Source: Mucilaginibacter hurinus
Lineage (GTDB): Bacteria; Bacteroidota; Bacteroidia; Sphingobacteriales; Sphingobacteriaceae
Direction of reading: 5' to 3'
DNA length: 64,000 nucleotides
Assembly (NCBI RefSeq): GCF_003324525.1
Contig: NZ_QGDC01000004.1
Span: 124,001-188,000, forward strand
Shown here: positions 52,872 through 62,537 of the stretch, in pieces
Position numbering within the stretch: the first letter of the stretch is position 1
Layout of the letters: each line of letters opens with the position of its first letter
Notes under the pieces: model-generated
The model's input: the letters and a program-made list of their open reading frames with translations, nothing else
Database searches by the model: none
What the model was told of the DNA's origin: nothing
Translations under genes and position numbers: made by a program

Positions 52872-54416
52872 ATGGATCCTTCAATAAAAAAAGACCAACA
52901 CACCAACCGCGACGGCAAGAATGTAAGCCTTTGGCAAGACGGGGTAAAACTATACCGAGCTGAAGCATTATTTATTGACAATGTATATGATGTACTGGTT
53001 ATTGGCGGCGGCATTACCGGTATTACAACCGCATTATTGTTACAGCAACAGGGCAAAAATGTTGTTTTAGCGGAAGCCAAAACAATTGGATTTGGCACTA
53101 CCGGCGGTACCAGCGCTCATCTTAATACTTTTTTTGATGCCACTTATCCTGAAATAGACAGTGACTTTGGTGCAGACGCATCTAAATTACTTGCCCAGGG
53201 CGGCATTGAGGCTATGGCATTTATTGAAGAAATGGTGAAAAAATATGCAATTGACTGCGACCATGAGTATAAAGATGCCTATCTTTTTTCACAAAATGAG
53301 GATGAGTCAAAGCAATTGGACGACATTTTAACTTCGTCAAACAACGCTGGTATAAAAGTTACGCAAGTTGATACAAACGGGGTAAATGTGCCTTTTGAAA
53401 AATCGATCCTGTTTAAAAATCAAGGCCAGTTTCATCCGCTTAAGTACATTAGTAAACTTGCGGAAGAGTTTGTTAACGCTGGCGGTGTAATATTAGAGAA
53501 TACATTTATAAACGACATAAAATCTGACGACGAGATACATATTGCCACAAGCGGTGATTTAAGTATAAAAGCTTTTAACATGGTGTATGCCACCCATATG
53601 CCACCCGGCATCACGTTGTTTAACTTTAACTGCGCGCCATACCGAAGCTATGTAATAAGTGTTACATTGGCTGATGACAACTACCCCGACTGCCTGGCAT
53701 ATGACATGAAAGAGCCCTACCATTACTTTCGTACGCACACTGTCGACGGAAAGAAACATCTTATAGTTGGCGGAGAGGACCATAAGACAGGACACGACGA
53801 CCCTGAGAAAGCGTTTGAAGAGCTGGAGACGTATGTACGTCAACATTACAAAGTTACATCGGTTAATCACAAATGGTCATCACAATACTACGTGCCTGCA
53901 GACTTACTGCCCTTCATAGGCCGTTTGCCAATGGCTGCTAACAACGTATTTGCAGCGACGGGTTACAACGGTAACGGAATGATGTTTGGTACTCTTGCAG
54001 GTAAGATACTGGCCGATTTAATTGCAGGTAAACAAAACCCGTATGCAAAGCTCTTTAGCCCATCCCGTATCAAACCAATTGCGGGCTTTAGTGAATTTGT
54101 AAAAGAAAACGCTGATGTTGCTTACCGTTTTGTAACCGATCGCTTCTCGGCAGAAGAAATTGATTCGCTAAAAACACTTGAGAAAGACAGCGGCGCCATT
54201 GTAAAATATAATGATCAAAAGCTTGCCGTTTATAAAGACGCTGAAGGCGGGATACATGCCCTAAGCCCGGTATGTACACATGCCGGCTGTGTCGTAAATT
54301 TTAACGCTTCTGAAAAAACGTGGGATTGTCCATGTCATGGCGGACGGTTTGATATAGACGGCAACGTGCTCACAGGCCCGCCGATGAAAGAGTTAAAAAA
54401 AGTAAATCTTACTTAA
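52872..54416 (+). CDS. FAD-dependent oxidoreductase with C-terminal Rieske domain
   Basis: Started at ATG 52872 (514 residues); the longer frame begins at GTG. The N-terminus is a DAO-type FAD domain (VLVIGGGITGITTALLLQQQ, TTGGTSAHLNT). The last 100 residues are a Rieske [2Fe-2S] domain with CTHAGC and CPCHGGRFDIDG (Cys-x-His and Cys-x-x-His ligands). Similar fused proteins exist in other bacteria with unproven substrates. It may pass electrons from an amine or related substrate through the iron-sulfur cluster. Confidence 0.92.
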   Translation: MDPSIKKDQHTNRDGKNVSLWQDGVKLYRAEALFIDNVYDVLVIGGGITGITTALLLQQQGKNVVLAEAKTIGFGTTGGTSAHLNTFFDATYPEIDSDFGADASKLLAQGGIEAMAFIEEMVKKYAIDCDHEYKDAYLFSQNEDESKQLDDILTSSNNAGIKVTQVDTNGVNVPFEKSILFKNQGQFHPLKYISKLAEEFVNAGGVILENTFINDIKSDDEIHIATSGDLSIKAFNMVYATHMPPGITLFNFNCAPYRSYVISVTLADDNYPDCLAYDMKEPYHYFRTHTVDGKKHLIVGGEDHKTGHDDPEKAFEELETYVRQHYKVTSVNHKWSSQYYVPADLLPFIGRLPMAANNVFAATGYNGNGMMFGTLAGKILADLIAGKQNPYAKLFSPSRIKPIAGFSEFVKENADVAYRFVTDRFSAEEIDSLKTLEKDSGAIVKYNDQKLAVYKDAEGGIHALSPVCTHAGCVVNFNASEKTWDCPCHGGRFDIDGNVLTGPPMKELKKVNLT

Positions 54417-54446
54417 AAAAACGCGGCAACCGTTGTAGCGTTCAAG

Positions 54447-54472
54447 AGCACCTCTGCTTTAGCAGAGGTGCT
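54447..54472. terminator. Hairpin terminator between FAD-Rieske and MFS genes
   Basis: AGCACCTCTGCT-TT-AGCAGAGGTGCT is a perfect 12-bp stem with a 2-base loop, between convergent genes. It touches the stop codon of the MFS gene at 54473. T runs are short on both sides. Confidence 0.8.
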
Positions 54473-55765
54473 TTACACATAATTCCCGCTCAGCTTTTTA
54501 TAGGCGGCAGAGCGCATAGCCAACAACGTAATTACAAGCCCCATTGCCCCGGTGAGTGTAAATAATAATGCTAGTCCCCTTTCGGGGCCCACGCCAAACC
54601 ATCCGCCAATTAAATCAACGCCCCTGCCTTTCGTCATGTACGGGATAAAAATAAACTGAGCTATCGGGCCTATAATGAATGCGGTAACCGGCGATGCCGC
54701 CTGTTCAATACTTTGCGCAAAGCCAAATACCCTTCCCTGCCGTTCCGGTGGTATTAGCTTTTGCATAATAGTTTGCTCTGAAGCCTCTACTACGGGAATA
54801 AGGCACAAATAGATGAACATACCTATCGCCAGCAACACAATAGACGATTGAATTGTAAAGAAACAGCATATGGTCCACATTATGATGTTACTGATAAACA
54901 TAGTGTAAACAGGATTTTTGCCTAATCCTTTTTTTGAAACAATGATACCCCCTATAATAAAACCTAAACTCAACACTCCCCACAATACGCCCCATACTTG
55001 TACTGAAACCAGCGCAAGGCCATAAGCATCCATAAGCGACATAAATACGCCGCCTATAAAATTATTAAAGCTGTTAAAGAAGATAAGCCCAAAAAGCCCC
55101 GGTACCACTTTAATGGCGTTGATGGTTCCGCGCACATCAATTTTACCTGTTCCGTGTTCTTCGACGTGTACTATGCCTTTCTCTTTTATGGGCAAAAATA
55201 ACAGGTGCACAAGTGCTATAAGTGTTAAAACCAATGCAAATACGAGCACCCAAAGCATACCTAAAAAACCGATGGCCATCCCGCTGAATATGGAAGCCAC
55301 AAGGAACGAAACGCCATTAGATGTGCCTACCATACCGTTTGCCCGATCCCTGTTTTCTTCAGGGATAAGTATAGTAACCAGTGTGGAAAGCGCTATAGTG
55401 CGGATATTTCCTGCTATTGCTCCAAACAAAACCAGCACAATAAACACCCACAATATAAGGTTCCCCGGATTCTTGAATACCGGTTCAGGTGTGAATATGT
55501 AAATCAAAACTGCACCTGTATACAGTATTAACGTTGCGATGCTTGATATCATCATCGCTTTTTTCTTTTTAAACCTATCAACCAGGGAGCCTAAAAAAAA
55601 GCCCGAAATCGCAGTTGTGCCCAGGTATATCCCTGCCATTATCGACGTGGCCAATACCGATTTTGTTTGAAGATAAAGCCAGAAGGTAACAGCGAACCAA
55701 ACAAACATGTTGGTTAAAAACGCCGTAAGAGAATTAACCAAAACGGCATAAAATACTCTAGTCAT
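54473..55765 (-). CDS. MFS transporter
   Basis: A 430-residue protein with about 12 predicted helices. The DRFKKKKAMM loop after the second helix and the PEENRDRANGMVGTSNG segment are characteristic of MFS permeases of the efflux type (MFS_3/enterobactin-exporter like). The central cytoplasmic loop is charged (EKGIVHVEEHGTGKID). The C-terminal half has PPERQGRVFGFAQS. A drug or metabolite efflux role is likely; the substrate is not known. It starts with ATG. Confidence 0.88.
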   Translation of the reverse strand: MTRVFYAVLVNSLTAFLTNMFVWFAVTFWLYLQTKSVLATSIMAGIYLGTTAISGFFLGSLVDRFKKKKAMMISSIATLILYTGAVLIYIFTPEPVFKNPGNLILWVFIVLVLFGAIAGNIRTIALSTLVTILIPEENRDRANGMVGTSNGVSFLVASIFSGMAIGFLGMLWVLVFALVLTLIALVHLLFLPIKEKGIVHVEEHGTGKIDVRGTINAIKVVPGLFGLIFFNSFNNFIGGVFMSLMDAYGLALVSVQVWGVLWGVLSLGFIIGGIIVSKKGLGKNPVYTMFISNIIMWTICCFFTIQSSIVLLAIGMFIYLCLIPVVEASEQTIMQKLIPPERQGRVFGFAQSIEQAASPVTAFIIGPIAQFIFIPYMTKGRGVDLIGGWFGVGPERGLALLFTLTGAMGLVITLLAMRSAAYKKLSGNYV

Positions 55766-55938
55766 AAAAATATTATCTCAGCTTATAAGCGTCGTTTACA
55801 ACCCTACGTAAACATAGCCAATGTCGCTACAAAGATATTTTATTAGTTACCGGTTATCACGGGCGTAAATGCGACTAATTGAGGGGGTGAACTAGCCACA
55901 GTTAAGTAAAAACGCTGTATATCTTACCAGTTGGTTTG

Positions 55939-56520
55939 TTAGTTATTAGGCGCCAGTTTATATTGGATAACTAACGTGCCTAACCGGGTATGCCTACCCT
56001 TAATAGGCCTTGTAGCTAACAATACTTTATCATTCTTATTCACCAGTTTCACCTCATTACTATTTAATAAGTTCTTATCCGCTATCCTGCCGAAATCTTT
56101 TCCCTGATAGCTTTTATTAGTGGCTACAATAATTTTCCCTTTCTCATCAATTACAGCCAGCAGCATAAAATTTTCCTCCTTCACCATTTCGTCCAGGTAG
56201 CGTTCAACTTGCTTTAAATTGCGTTGTTCTATCTGGGCTGCAAGAGCCCATACCAAGGGTTTGGTAAGCAATTTAATATGCTCTTCATGCGAATGCACCA
56301 CCTCCTTTTTTGCCTGCCCCTTAAAACGGATACTTGATTTTTCAGCCTCTTCCTTAACATGGATCACCTCATTGGATTTAGTTACCCATACGGCCACAAC
56401 AATTATTACAGATAACAATGCCACTATCCACAACCTGTTCTTAACGCTATAAGATGATAAACCTGCCTCAATTTCCTTTAAAGCAATTTCATCTTTAATC
56501 TCATCATTTTTTTTGTCCAT
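55939..56520 (-). CDS. Membrane-anchored Cache/PAS-like sensor domain protein, no output domain
   Basis: A 193-residue protein: about 28 cytoplasmic residues, one membrane helix (LWIVALLSVIIVVAVWV), a coiled helix (EAEKSSIRFKGQAKKEVV) and a C-terminal domain with LLAVIDEKGKIIVATNKSY and LATRPIKGRHTRLGTLVIQY, the pattern of single Cache sensory domains. There is no kinase, HAMP or methyl-accepting part. It begins 15 bases after the antiporter gene on the same strand, so the two are almost certainly cotranscribed. I infer that it senses an extracytoplasmic signal for the antiporter; this has not been shown. Confidence 0.65.
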   Translation of the reverse strand: MDKKNDEIKDEIALKEIEAGLSSYSVKNRLWIVALLSVIIVVAVWVTKSNEVIHVKEEAEKSSIRFKGQAKKEVVHSHEEHIKLLTKPLVWALAAQIEQRNLKQVERYLDEMVKEENFMLLAVIDEKGKIIVATNKSYQGKDFGRIADKNLLNSNEVKLVNKNDKVLLATRPIKGRHTRLGTLVIQYKLAPNN

Positions 56521-56535
56521 AACATTTTATATTAA

Positions 56536-58758
56536 TTAAGGCTTTAGCATGCGGGTTACCCGCTTGCTGTTACCCACTATCCATACAGTGTCCCCCGGTT
56601 CAAATACAAGGGTAGAATCGGGATTGAGTATACGTTCGCCATTACGTTCAATACCTACTACAAGGCCCTGTGTATTTTCGCGGATACCTGAATCGCGTAT
56701 GCTGTGTCCGCAAACCGGCGACTTACTGCTTAGATTTATTTTGTGGAGTTGCATAGCGTTTTTTATCTCTTGCTCATCGCCGTTATAAGGTTCAGCTACT
56801 TCTACCACCGCTTTAATCCTTGCCATTTGCTCATCCGTACCAATCACTAATAATTTATCGTACGGATATATCCTTTCATCGCGGGCAGGTGTGGTAATCA
56901 TGTGTTTCCCGCGCTCGATAAGGGCAATGTTTACGCCATATTGTTCGCGCACTGCAATTTCCGCAAGGGTTTTGCCTATAATTCCAGATCCTGATGATAC
57001 GGTGAGTTCAGACAAATGCGCGTCCCACGGCACAATTCCTGCCTTTGGGTTCTCTATTTCGCGCTCATTCAAATTATTAAAAAAACGTTTCTCCAGGCGG
57101 TTGTAAAACGATTGTAACTTACGCGAGAATACTAATATGGCGAGTGCTATTATCAGTGCGGCGAAACCAATGGCCAGGATAGTATCGAAAAATATATTTA
57201 ATAGAAATCCAACAAAAAACACAGCCAGTGCAACACGCAAACCTTCCAAAGCCACAAGCGGGCCGCGACTGTATTTATTATTTAACCACAAGTGAGAGTA
57301 AGCTTTTTTCTGTATGCGACGTATTGCTATGGCCCACAGGAAAGGGGCCATTAATAAAAATGTTATAGCAAGCGTTACGTAATTGGCATTGGGCTCATCA
57401 ATAAATCCGGCAACAAACGGGTGCAGAAAACGTTCGGAAAGGAAAATGAGTGCAATGATAATAACCGAATGAATAAAGAAGTTAAACAAGTAAGATTTAA
57501 GTAACACTTTCCAATCACTTGACGTTGTTATTGACTGCGTGCTATTGCTATAGCTATTGATATTAGTAATCCATTTTTTGGGGACTGTGCGCTCAATAAA
57601 ATTATAAAACGGATCAGATACTTTTATGAGATAGGGAGTTGTGAATGTGGTGATAGCTGATACCGCTACCGCTATAGGATACAAAAATTCGCTTGTTACC
57701 TTTAAAGTAAGACCAAGGGTAGCAATGATAAACGAAAACTCCCCTATCTGGGCCAAACTCATGCCAGCCTGTACCGATGTTTTTAAAGGCTGACCAGACA
57801 ATAGCGCCCCCGCTGAAGTACTTATTAATTTACCGGCTATGGTAACACCGGTTATAATAAACACAGGACCGGCGTATTCAACCAGCACTGCGGGGTTAAT
57901 AAGCATACCTACCGATACAAAGAAAATGGCAGCAAAAAGATCTTTTACAGATTTTGTGAGGTGTTCAATACGTTCCGCCTGCGAGGTTTCGGCTAATATA
58001 GAGCCCATGATAAACGCTCCCAGCGCGGGTGAAAATCCCGCCTGCACGGCCAGGATTACCATAAGCAAACACAAGGCCAGCGAAACGATGAGCATCGTTT
58101 CGTCATTCATCAATTTACGTGTGCGGTTTAAAAATGTTGGCACCAGGAATATACCGCCTAAAAACCACAATGTTAAAAAAAAGCCCAGCTTTAGCACCGA
58201 TATAAGCATCTCATCGCCGGCAAACTGGCGGCTTACCGATAGTGTGGTAAGTAATACCAGGAGTAATATGGCTATAAGGTCTTCAACAATAAGTACCCCA
58301 AAAACAAGCCCGGCAAATTTTTTATGTTTTACCCCCAGTTCTTCAAAAGCCCGAATGATAATTGTAGTGGATGAAACGGAAAGTATGCCGCCTAAAAAAA
58401 TACTGTCCATTGCCGACCAGCCCATTAGCGCGCCTGCTAAGTAGCCAAACCCAAACATGCTTACTGCTTCAACAGTAGCGGTTATAGATGCGGCGCCGCC
58501 AACCTTGGTTAACTTTTTAAAACTAAACTCAAGCCCAAGGCTAAATAGCAAAAAAATCACGCCTATTTCGGCCCAGATAGCTATACTTTTCTCATCGGCA
58601 ACGGTGGGAATAAATGAAAAATGCGGTCCTATCAGTATACCTGCCAAAATATAGCCGAGCACTAAGGGTTGTTTTATCTTTTTAAAAACCAATGTAGTCA
58701 CTGCTGCTGCAGCAAGTGTAAGCCCTAAGTCAGTTATCAGTTGCGGTAAATGCACCAT
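56536..58758 (-). CDS. Kef/CPA2-type monovalent cation:proton antiporter
   Basis: A 740-residue membrane protein. Residues about 10-380 are the CPA2 exchanger domain (LVLGYILAGILIGPHFSF, LLFSLGLEFSFKKL, FLGGILSVSSTTIIIRA, SPALGAFIMGSILAET, AQIGEFSFIIATLG). Three more membrane helices follow (about 420-560). The C-terminus has two RCK-C/TrkA-C domains (SGIIGKTLAEIAVREQYGV; CGHSIRDSGIRENTQGL) but no nucleotide-binding TrkA-N domain. It probably exchanges K+ or Na+ for protons; the ligand is unknown. It is followed by a Cache-like protein gene 15 bases downstream. Confidence 0.92.
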   Translation of the reverse strand: MVHLPQLITDLGLTLAAAAVTTLVFKKIKQPLVLGYILAGILIGPHFSFIPTVADEKSIAIWAEIGVIFLLFSLGLEFSFKKLTKVGGAASITATVEAVSMFGFGYLAGALMGWSAMDSIFLGGILSVSSTTIIIRAFEELGVKHKKFAGLVFGVLIVEDLIAILLLVLLTTLSVSRQFAGDEMLISVLKLGFFLTLWFLGGIFLVPTFLNRTRKLMNDETMLIVSLALCLLMVILAVQAGFSPALGAFIMGSILAETSQAERIEHLTKSVKDLFAAIFFVSVGMLINPAVLVEYAGPVFIITGVTIAGKLISTSAGALLSGQPLKTSVQAGMSLAQIGEFSFIIATLGLTLKVTSEFLYPIAVAVSAITTFTTPYLIKVSDPFYNFIERTVPKKWITNINSYSNSTQSITTSSDWKVLLKSYLFNFFIHSVIIIALIFLSERFLHPFVAGFIDEPNANYVTLAITFLLMAPFLWAIAIRRIQKKAYSHLWLNNKYSRGPLVALEGLRVALAVFFVGFLLNIFFDTILAIGFAALIIALAILVFSRKLQSFYNRLEKRFFNNLNEREIENPKAGIVPWDAHLSELTVSSGSGIIGKTLAEIAVREQYGVNIALIERGKHMITTPARDERIYPYDKLLVIGTDEQMARIKAVVEVAEPYNGDEQEIKNAMQLHKINLSSKSPVCGHSIRDSGIRENTQGLVVGIERNGERILNPDSTLVFEPGDTVWIVGNSKRVTRMLKP

Positions 58759-59077
58759 AGTATTGCGGTAAAGTGTTAATATTAACTAAGGTTTAATGGC
58801 AATATAGCCAAAATAGCTCGGTAAAAAAAGCACATGAATAAGCATGATAAGTTATTTAACTGTAAACAAGTAAAGTACGTGCACCAAAAAATTAGTCCGT
58901 TTTAAAATAAATCAGTGTTTAAACACTAGTTGTTAAAATATGGTTAGAATAAGCCGGACAAGTAATTATCGAAACCGTGCTCCTGGACGGTAAGCTCAAA
59001 GTAATATATCAAAACTAATTCCCCGACGAAAAAAAACGCTATTTTTGCACCCTTAATAAAAATACTGTTTTTCAACT
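58759..59077. other. Intergenic region upstream of lysS (319 bases)
   Basis: No gene is seen between the antiporter and lysS, which are divergent. The region is AT-rich and holds a perfect 14-base palindrome, AGTGTTTAAACACT (58914-58927), of unknown role. The likely lysS -7 element is at its right end. Confidence 0.7.
59040..59047 (+). promoter_or_regulatory. Putative -7 element of lysS
   Basis: TATTTTTG fits TAnnTTTG and lies 30 bases before the lysS ATG. No clear -33 element is at the expected distance. Confidence 0.5.
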
Positions 59078-60796
59078 ATGAGCACCGCCCTATCCGAACA
59101 GGAGATATTACGTCGCGAATCATTACAGCAATTACGAGCATTAGGCATCAACCCCTACCCTGCTGAAGAATTTAAGGTAACCGCCCTGGCCAGGGACATA
59201 GCCGAAAATTTTGACAGCAAGCCGGATGCTTATAAACAGGTAGTGATTGCCGGCCGTATCATGACGCGTCGTATTATGGGCAGCGCTTCTTTCGCTGAAT
59301 TGCAGGATTCTAGCGGCCGAATACAGGTATACCTTAAACGCGATGACATATGCCCGGGCGAGGATAAAGCTTTATATAACACCGTATTTAAAAAACTGCT
59401 GGATATTGGCGACTATGTAGGTGTAAGAGGGTATGTTTTTTTAACCCAAACCGGCGAGATATCTGTACACGTGCAGGAAATGACTGTCCTGTCTAAGTCG
59501 CTAAAGCCCCTGCCGGTTGTAAAACGCGATGAACAGGGCAACATCCATGATGGTTTTACCGACCCCGAACTTCGTTATCGTCAGCGCTACGTTGACCTAA
59601 CGGTTAACCCGGAATTTAAACAAATCTTCATCAATCGCTCAAAAGTGATTAGCGCTATGCGCGGTTACTTTAACGCGCAAGGCTGGATGGAGGTAGAAAC
59701 GCCTATTTTGCAGCCTGTACATGGTGGCGCAGCAGCACGTCCGTTTGCTACGCATCACAACACGCTGGATATGCCCCTGTTTTTACGTATAGCCAATGAG
59801 TTATACTTAAAAAGATTGATAGTAGCCGGCTTTGACGGTGTATATGAGTTTGGCAAAATGTTCCGTAATGAGGGCATGGACCGCACACATAACCCAGAAT
59901 TTACCGCCATGGAGATATATGTAGCCTACAAAGACTATATATGGATGATGGGCATGGTTGAGGAATGTTTGGAGACGGTGGCAAAAGCTGTGCACGGCAG
60001 CGCTGTAGTTAAGGTAGGCGAGCATGAGATAAATTTCAAAGGGCCGTATGAGAAACTTTCCATGTATGACTCAATATTGAAATACACGGGCATCAATGTA
60101 TCAGAAATGGACGAGGCAGGCTTACGTAAAGTATGCGCTGATTTGAATATTGAGATTGATGACTCAATGGGTAAAGGCCGCCTTATCGATGAAATATTCA
60201 GCGAAAAGGTTGAGGCGAACTTAATACAGCCAACCTACATTACCGACTACCCTATTGAAATGACCCCGCTGGCAAAAAAACACCGCAGCAAAGAGGGTTT
60301 GGTTGAGCGTTTTGAGTTATTTGTATTAGGGAAAGAAATCGGGAACGCATACTCAGAACTAAACGACCCTATAGATCAGCGTGAGCGGTTTGAAGAACAA
60401 TTAATTTTAGCCGGCCGCGGCGATGAGGAAGCGATGGCCATGGACGACGACTTTTTACGCTCCCTGGAGTACGGTATGCCGCCTACATCGGGTTTGGGTA
60501 TAGGTATTGACCGCCTGGTTATGCTAATGACTAATCAGACTACGATACAGGAGGTGTTATTCTTTCCGCAAATGAGGCCTGAGAAGAAGTCAAAAATATC
60601 GACACTTGACGATTTTTTAAACATCGGCATACCGGCGGAGTGGGTACCTGTACTTAACAAAATGGGATTCAATACCATTGAAGAGTTAAAAGCAGCCAAT
60701 CCAAACAAAGTTTTCAATGACTTGGGATGTATGCGTAAAAAGATGAAACTCGACAATGTTATGCCATCTAAAGATGATGTAATGAAGTGGTTTTAG
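59078..60796 (+). CDS. lysS: Lysyl-tRNA synthetase (class II)
   Basis: A 572-residue class II enzyme that charges tRNA-Lys. It has the N-terminal OB-fold ([20 protein letters not shown]), motif 2 ([20 protein letters not shown], containing FRNEG), and motif 3 ([12 protein letters not shown]). The C-terminal 60 residues ([31 protein letters not shown]) go beyond the usual end near 505 and look like a small helical, helix-hairpin-helix-like module. This extension is known from lineage relatives as longer LysS forms. The call is certain; only the function of the tail is unknown. Confidence 0.97.
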   Translation: MSTALSEQEILRRESLQQLRALGINPYPAEEFKVTALARDIAENFDSKPDAYKQVVIAGRIMTRRIMGSASFAELQDSSGRIQVYLKRDDICPGEDKALYNTVFKKLLDIGDYVGVRGYVFLTQTGEISVHVQEMTVLSKSLKPLPVVKRDEQGNIHDGFTDPELRYRQRYVDLTVNPEFKQIFINRSKVISAMRGYFNAQGWMEVETPILQPVHGGAAARPFATHHNTLDMPLFLRIANELYLKRLIVAGFDGVYEFGKMFRNEGMDRTHNPEFTAMEIYVAYKDYIWMMGMVEECLETVAKAVHGSAVVKVGEHEINFKGPYEKLSMYDSILKYTGINVSEMDEAGLRKVCADLNIEIDDSMGKGRLIDEIFSEKVEANLIQPTYITDYPIEMTPLAKKHRSKEGLVERFELFVLGKEIGNAYSELNDPIDQRERFEEQLILAGRGDEEAMAMDDDFLRSLEYGMPPTSGLGIGIDRLVMLMTNQTTIQEVLFFPQMRPEKKSKISTLDDFLNIGIPAEWVPVLNKMGFNTIEELKAANPNKVFNDLGCMRKKMKLDNVMPSKDDVMKWF

Positions 60797-60908
60797 TAAA
60801 GCGGCAAAACAATTTCCACAGTTTTAATTCACATATGTGAAAAAAATAGCGGCTATTGCTTAACAATTTCTTAACAAAAGAATAACTCTCGTAAAACTTT
60901 CGCATAAA

Positions 60909-60954
60909 AACAGTTGTTTAATTTTATAGTTAAATACTATAAACAATAACTGTT
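60909..60954 (+). promoter_or_regulatory. Inverted-repeat leader before the small ORF
   Basis: AACAGTT (60909-60915) pairs with AACTGTT (60948-60954), which directly precedes the ATG at 60955. Inside, TATAGT (60925-60930) pairs with ACTATA (60936-60941) around a 5-base loop. It could be an RNA structure controlling translation or a DNA operator. Confidence 0.5.
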
Positions 60955-61164
60955 ATGACAAATTCTATAATTGAGATTACAGAAAACGAATACCTGATAA
61001 AGTTAAACAAGAGCACATTCGACTTGTCCCTTATACGAAATATTTTAAGGATGGTTGAAGTTTCAAACCCAACCGAAGACGACTTTACGTCGAGCGACAT
61101 GCATATAGCGCTGGATACAAATTCATCTGAACCCGGTTACTACGGAACGCTGGAAGAAAAATAA
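60955..61164 (+). CDS. Small hypothetical protein, 69 residues
   Basis: An acidic protein with a beta-like start (SIIEITENEYLIKLNKSTFD) followed by an amphipathic helix (LSLIRNILRMVEVS) and a polar tail with SSDMHIALD. No family recognised. It has its own inverted-repeat leader and no partner gene on the same strand: the next gene (61190) is convergent. An antitoxin-like or small regulator role is only a guess. Confidence 0.6.
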   Translation: MTNSIIEITENEYLIKLNKSTFDLSLIRNILRMVEVSNPTEDDFTSSDMHIALDTNSSEPGYYGTLEEK

Positions 61165-61189
61165 TTGAGGAATAATCCTTTTTATTGGA

Positions 61190-61741
61190 TTAAAACTGCG
61201 GCCTTCCGCTACGCACAACCTGCTGCTTGTCCATCTGTGCCATCTGCGCTTTCATCATTTTTATCTGATCAGCAAGCAATTTATTCTTATCGTCTTTAGC
61301 AGCCTCCTGCAAGTACATTTGTGCTTCGCGCTTATTACGCTTAGCCATTGATATGCCCGCAAGGCTAATTTTTGCCAGCGCCGTGTTATGCGACATGCTC
61401 ATGCCCAGTTGCAGCGCTTTTTTAAAGTATCTTTCTGATTTCATCGGTGCCTTGCGCGATTCTATCAACCCTATTAGCAGGTTATAGTAGCCGTGCTGTC
61501 CTTTGTATAATTGCTTCTCGTAGTCGGTAATCTTTAATAGCCATTGTTCCGACTTTTCTGTGTTCTCCTTACGTAAAAAGTATTGCGCCATAATCATGTT
61601 TTCGTTATAAAAAAAGCTAAGAAGTACAATTCCGCCTAAAAGAAAAACGGTGATTCCCCAGCCCCAATAGCCGAAACCGCAAAGCGTTACGCCGCTACCC
61701 ATAATTAAACACGCGATAATTAACCGGACAATATTTGACAT
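61190..61741 (-). CDS. Membrane protein with TPR-like helical C-terminus
   Basis: A 183-residue protein. Two membrane helices occupy residues about 4-42 (IIACLIMGSGVTLCGFGY; GITVFLLGGIVLLSFFY). The remaining part is helical and resembles tetratricopeptide repeats (AQYFLRKENTEKSEQWLLKI, SERYFKKALQLG, AQMYLQEAAKDDK). No catalytic motif is visible. Its start lies 74 bases from the ung start, divergent. Likely a scaffold protein of the inner membrane. Confidence 0.65.
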   Translation of the reverse strand: MSNIVRLIIACLIMGSGVTLCGFGYWGWGITVFLLGGIVLLSFFYNENMIMAQYFLRKENTEKSEQWLLKITDYEKQLYKGQHGYYNLLIGLIESRKAPMKSERYFKKALQLGMSMSHNTALAKISLAGISMAKRNKREAQMYLQEAAKDDKNKLLADQIKMMKAQMAQMDKQQVVRSGRPQF

Positions 61742-61815
61742 AATTTTTGTATACTATTTTAAAGTGCAAATATCCGTTTATTTGTACTCTAAATCAAACA
61801 TCCGGATATAAATTT

Positions 61816-62493
61816 ATGGCGATAGACATTCACCCGTCGTGGTTAAAGGTTTTAAAGGACGAGTTTAATAAAGACTACATGATAAAGCTCCGGCAATTCC
61901 TGAAGGATGAAAAGGAGGCCGGACAGGTGGTTTTTCCTAAAAACAAAGACATTTTCAATGCATTTAATACGACCCCTTTTGACCAGGTTAAAGTAGTAAT
62001 TTTAGGGCAAGACCCTTACCACGGCGATCACCAGGCACACGGCTTATCGTTCTCAGTGCAAAGGGGCATAGCTATACCCCGCTCGCTTAATAATATTTAT
62101 AAGGAATTAAAAACCGATATACCGGGCTTTAATTTACCGGCGCATGGTAACCTCCAGGAATGGGCCGAACAAGGCGTTTTGCTGTTAAACGCTACTTTAA
62201 CCGTACGCAGAGGGCTGCCTGCATCACATCAAAAAAAGGGATGGGAAACTTTCACCGATGCTGTGATAAAAAAACTATCCGACGAGCGGGGCGGAATTGT
62301 ATTTATTTTATGGGGCAGCTACGCGCAATCAAAAGCTGCTTTAATTAATACATCCAAGCACCACATCTTAAAATCTGTACACCCTTCACCACTGTCTGTT
62401 GAACGCGGTTTTTGGGGATCGAAACCATTTTCAAAAACTAACGAGATACTCGTAAAGGAAGGAAAAAAACCTATTGACTGGCAGATACATTAA
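61816..62493 (+). CDS. ung: Uracil-DNA glycosylase, family 1
   Basis: Started at ATG 61816 (225 residues); the longer frame begins at TTG 61747. Ung removes uracil from DNA to begin base-excision repair. It shows the water-activating motif GQDPYHGDHQAHG, the LLLNATLTV beta strand and the HPSPLSVERGFWGSKPFSKTN DNA-intercalation loop (split: HPSPLS, then RGFWGSKPF). Length is typical. No odd features. Confidence 0.96.
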   Translation: MAIDIHPSWLKVLKDEFNKDYMIKLRQFLKDEKEAGQVVFPKNKDIFNAFNTTPFDQVKVVILGQDPYHGDHQAHGLSFSVQRGIAIPRSLNNIYKELKTDIPGFNLPAHGNLQEWAEQGVLLLNATLTVRRGLPASHQKKGWETFTDAVIKKLSDERGGIVFILWGSYAQSKAALINTSKHHILKSVHPSPLSVERGFWGSKPFSKTNEILVKEGKKPIDWQIH

Positions 62494-62537
62494 TTATACT
62501 TTGCAGGCAAGCATGACGAAAATTGCCATCTACCAAC

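Noticed and set aside
60828..60841. TTCACATATGTGAA palindrome after lysS, considered as a terminator
   Set aside because: AT-rich stem followed by A rather than T on the plus strand; may be a protein site but there is no further support.
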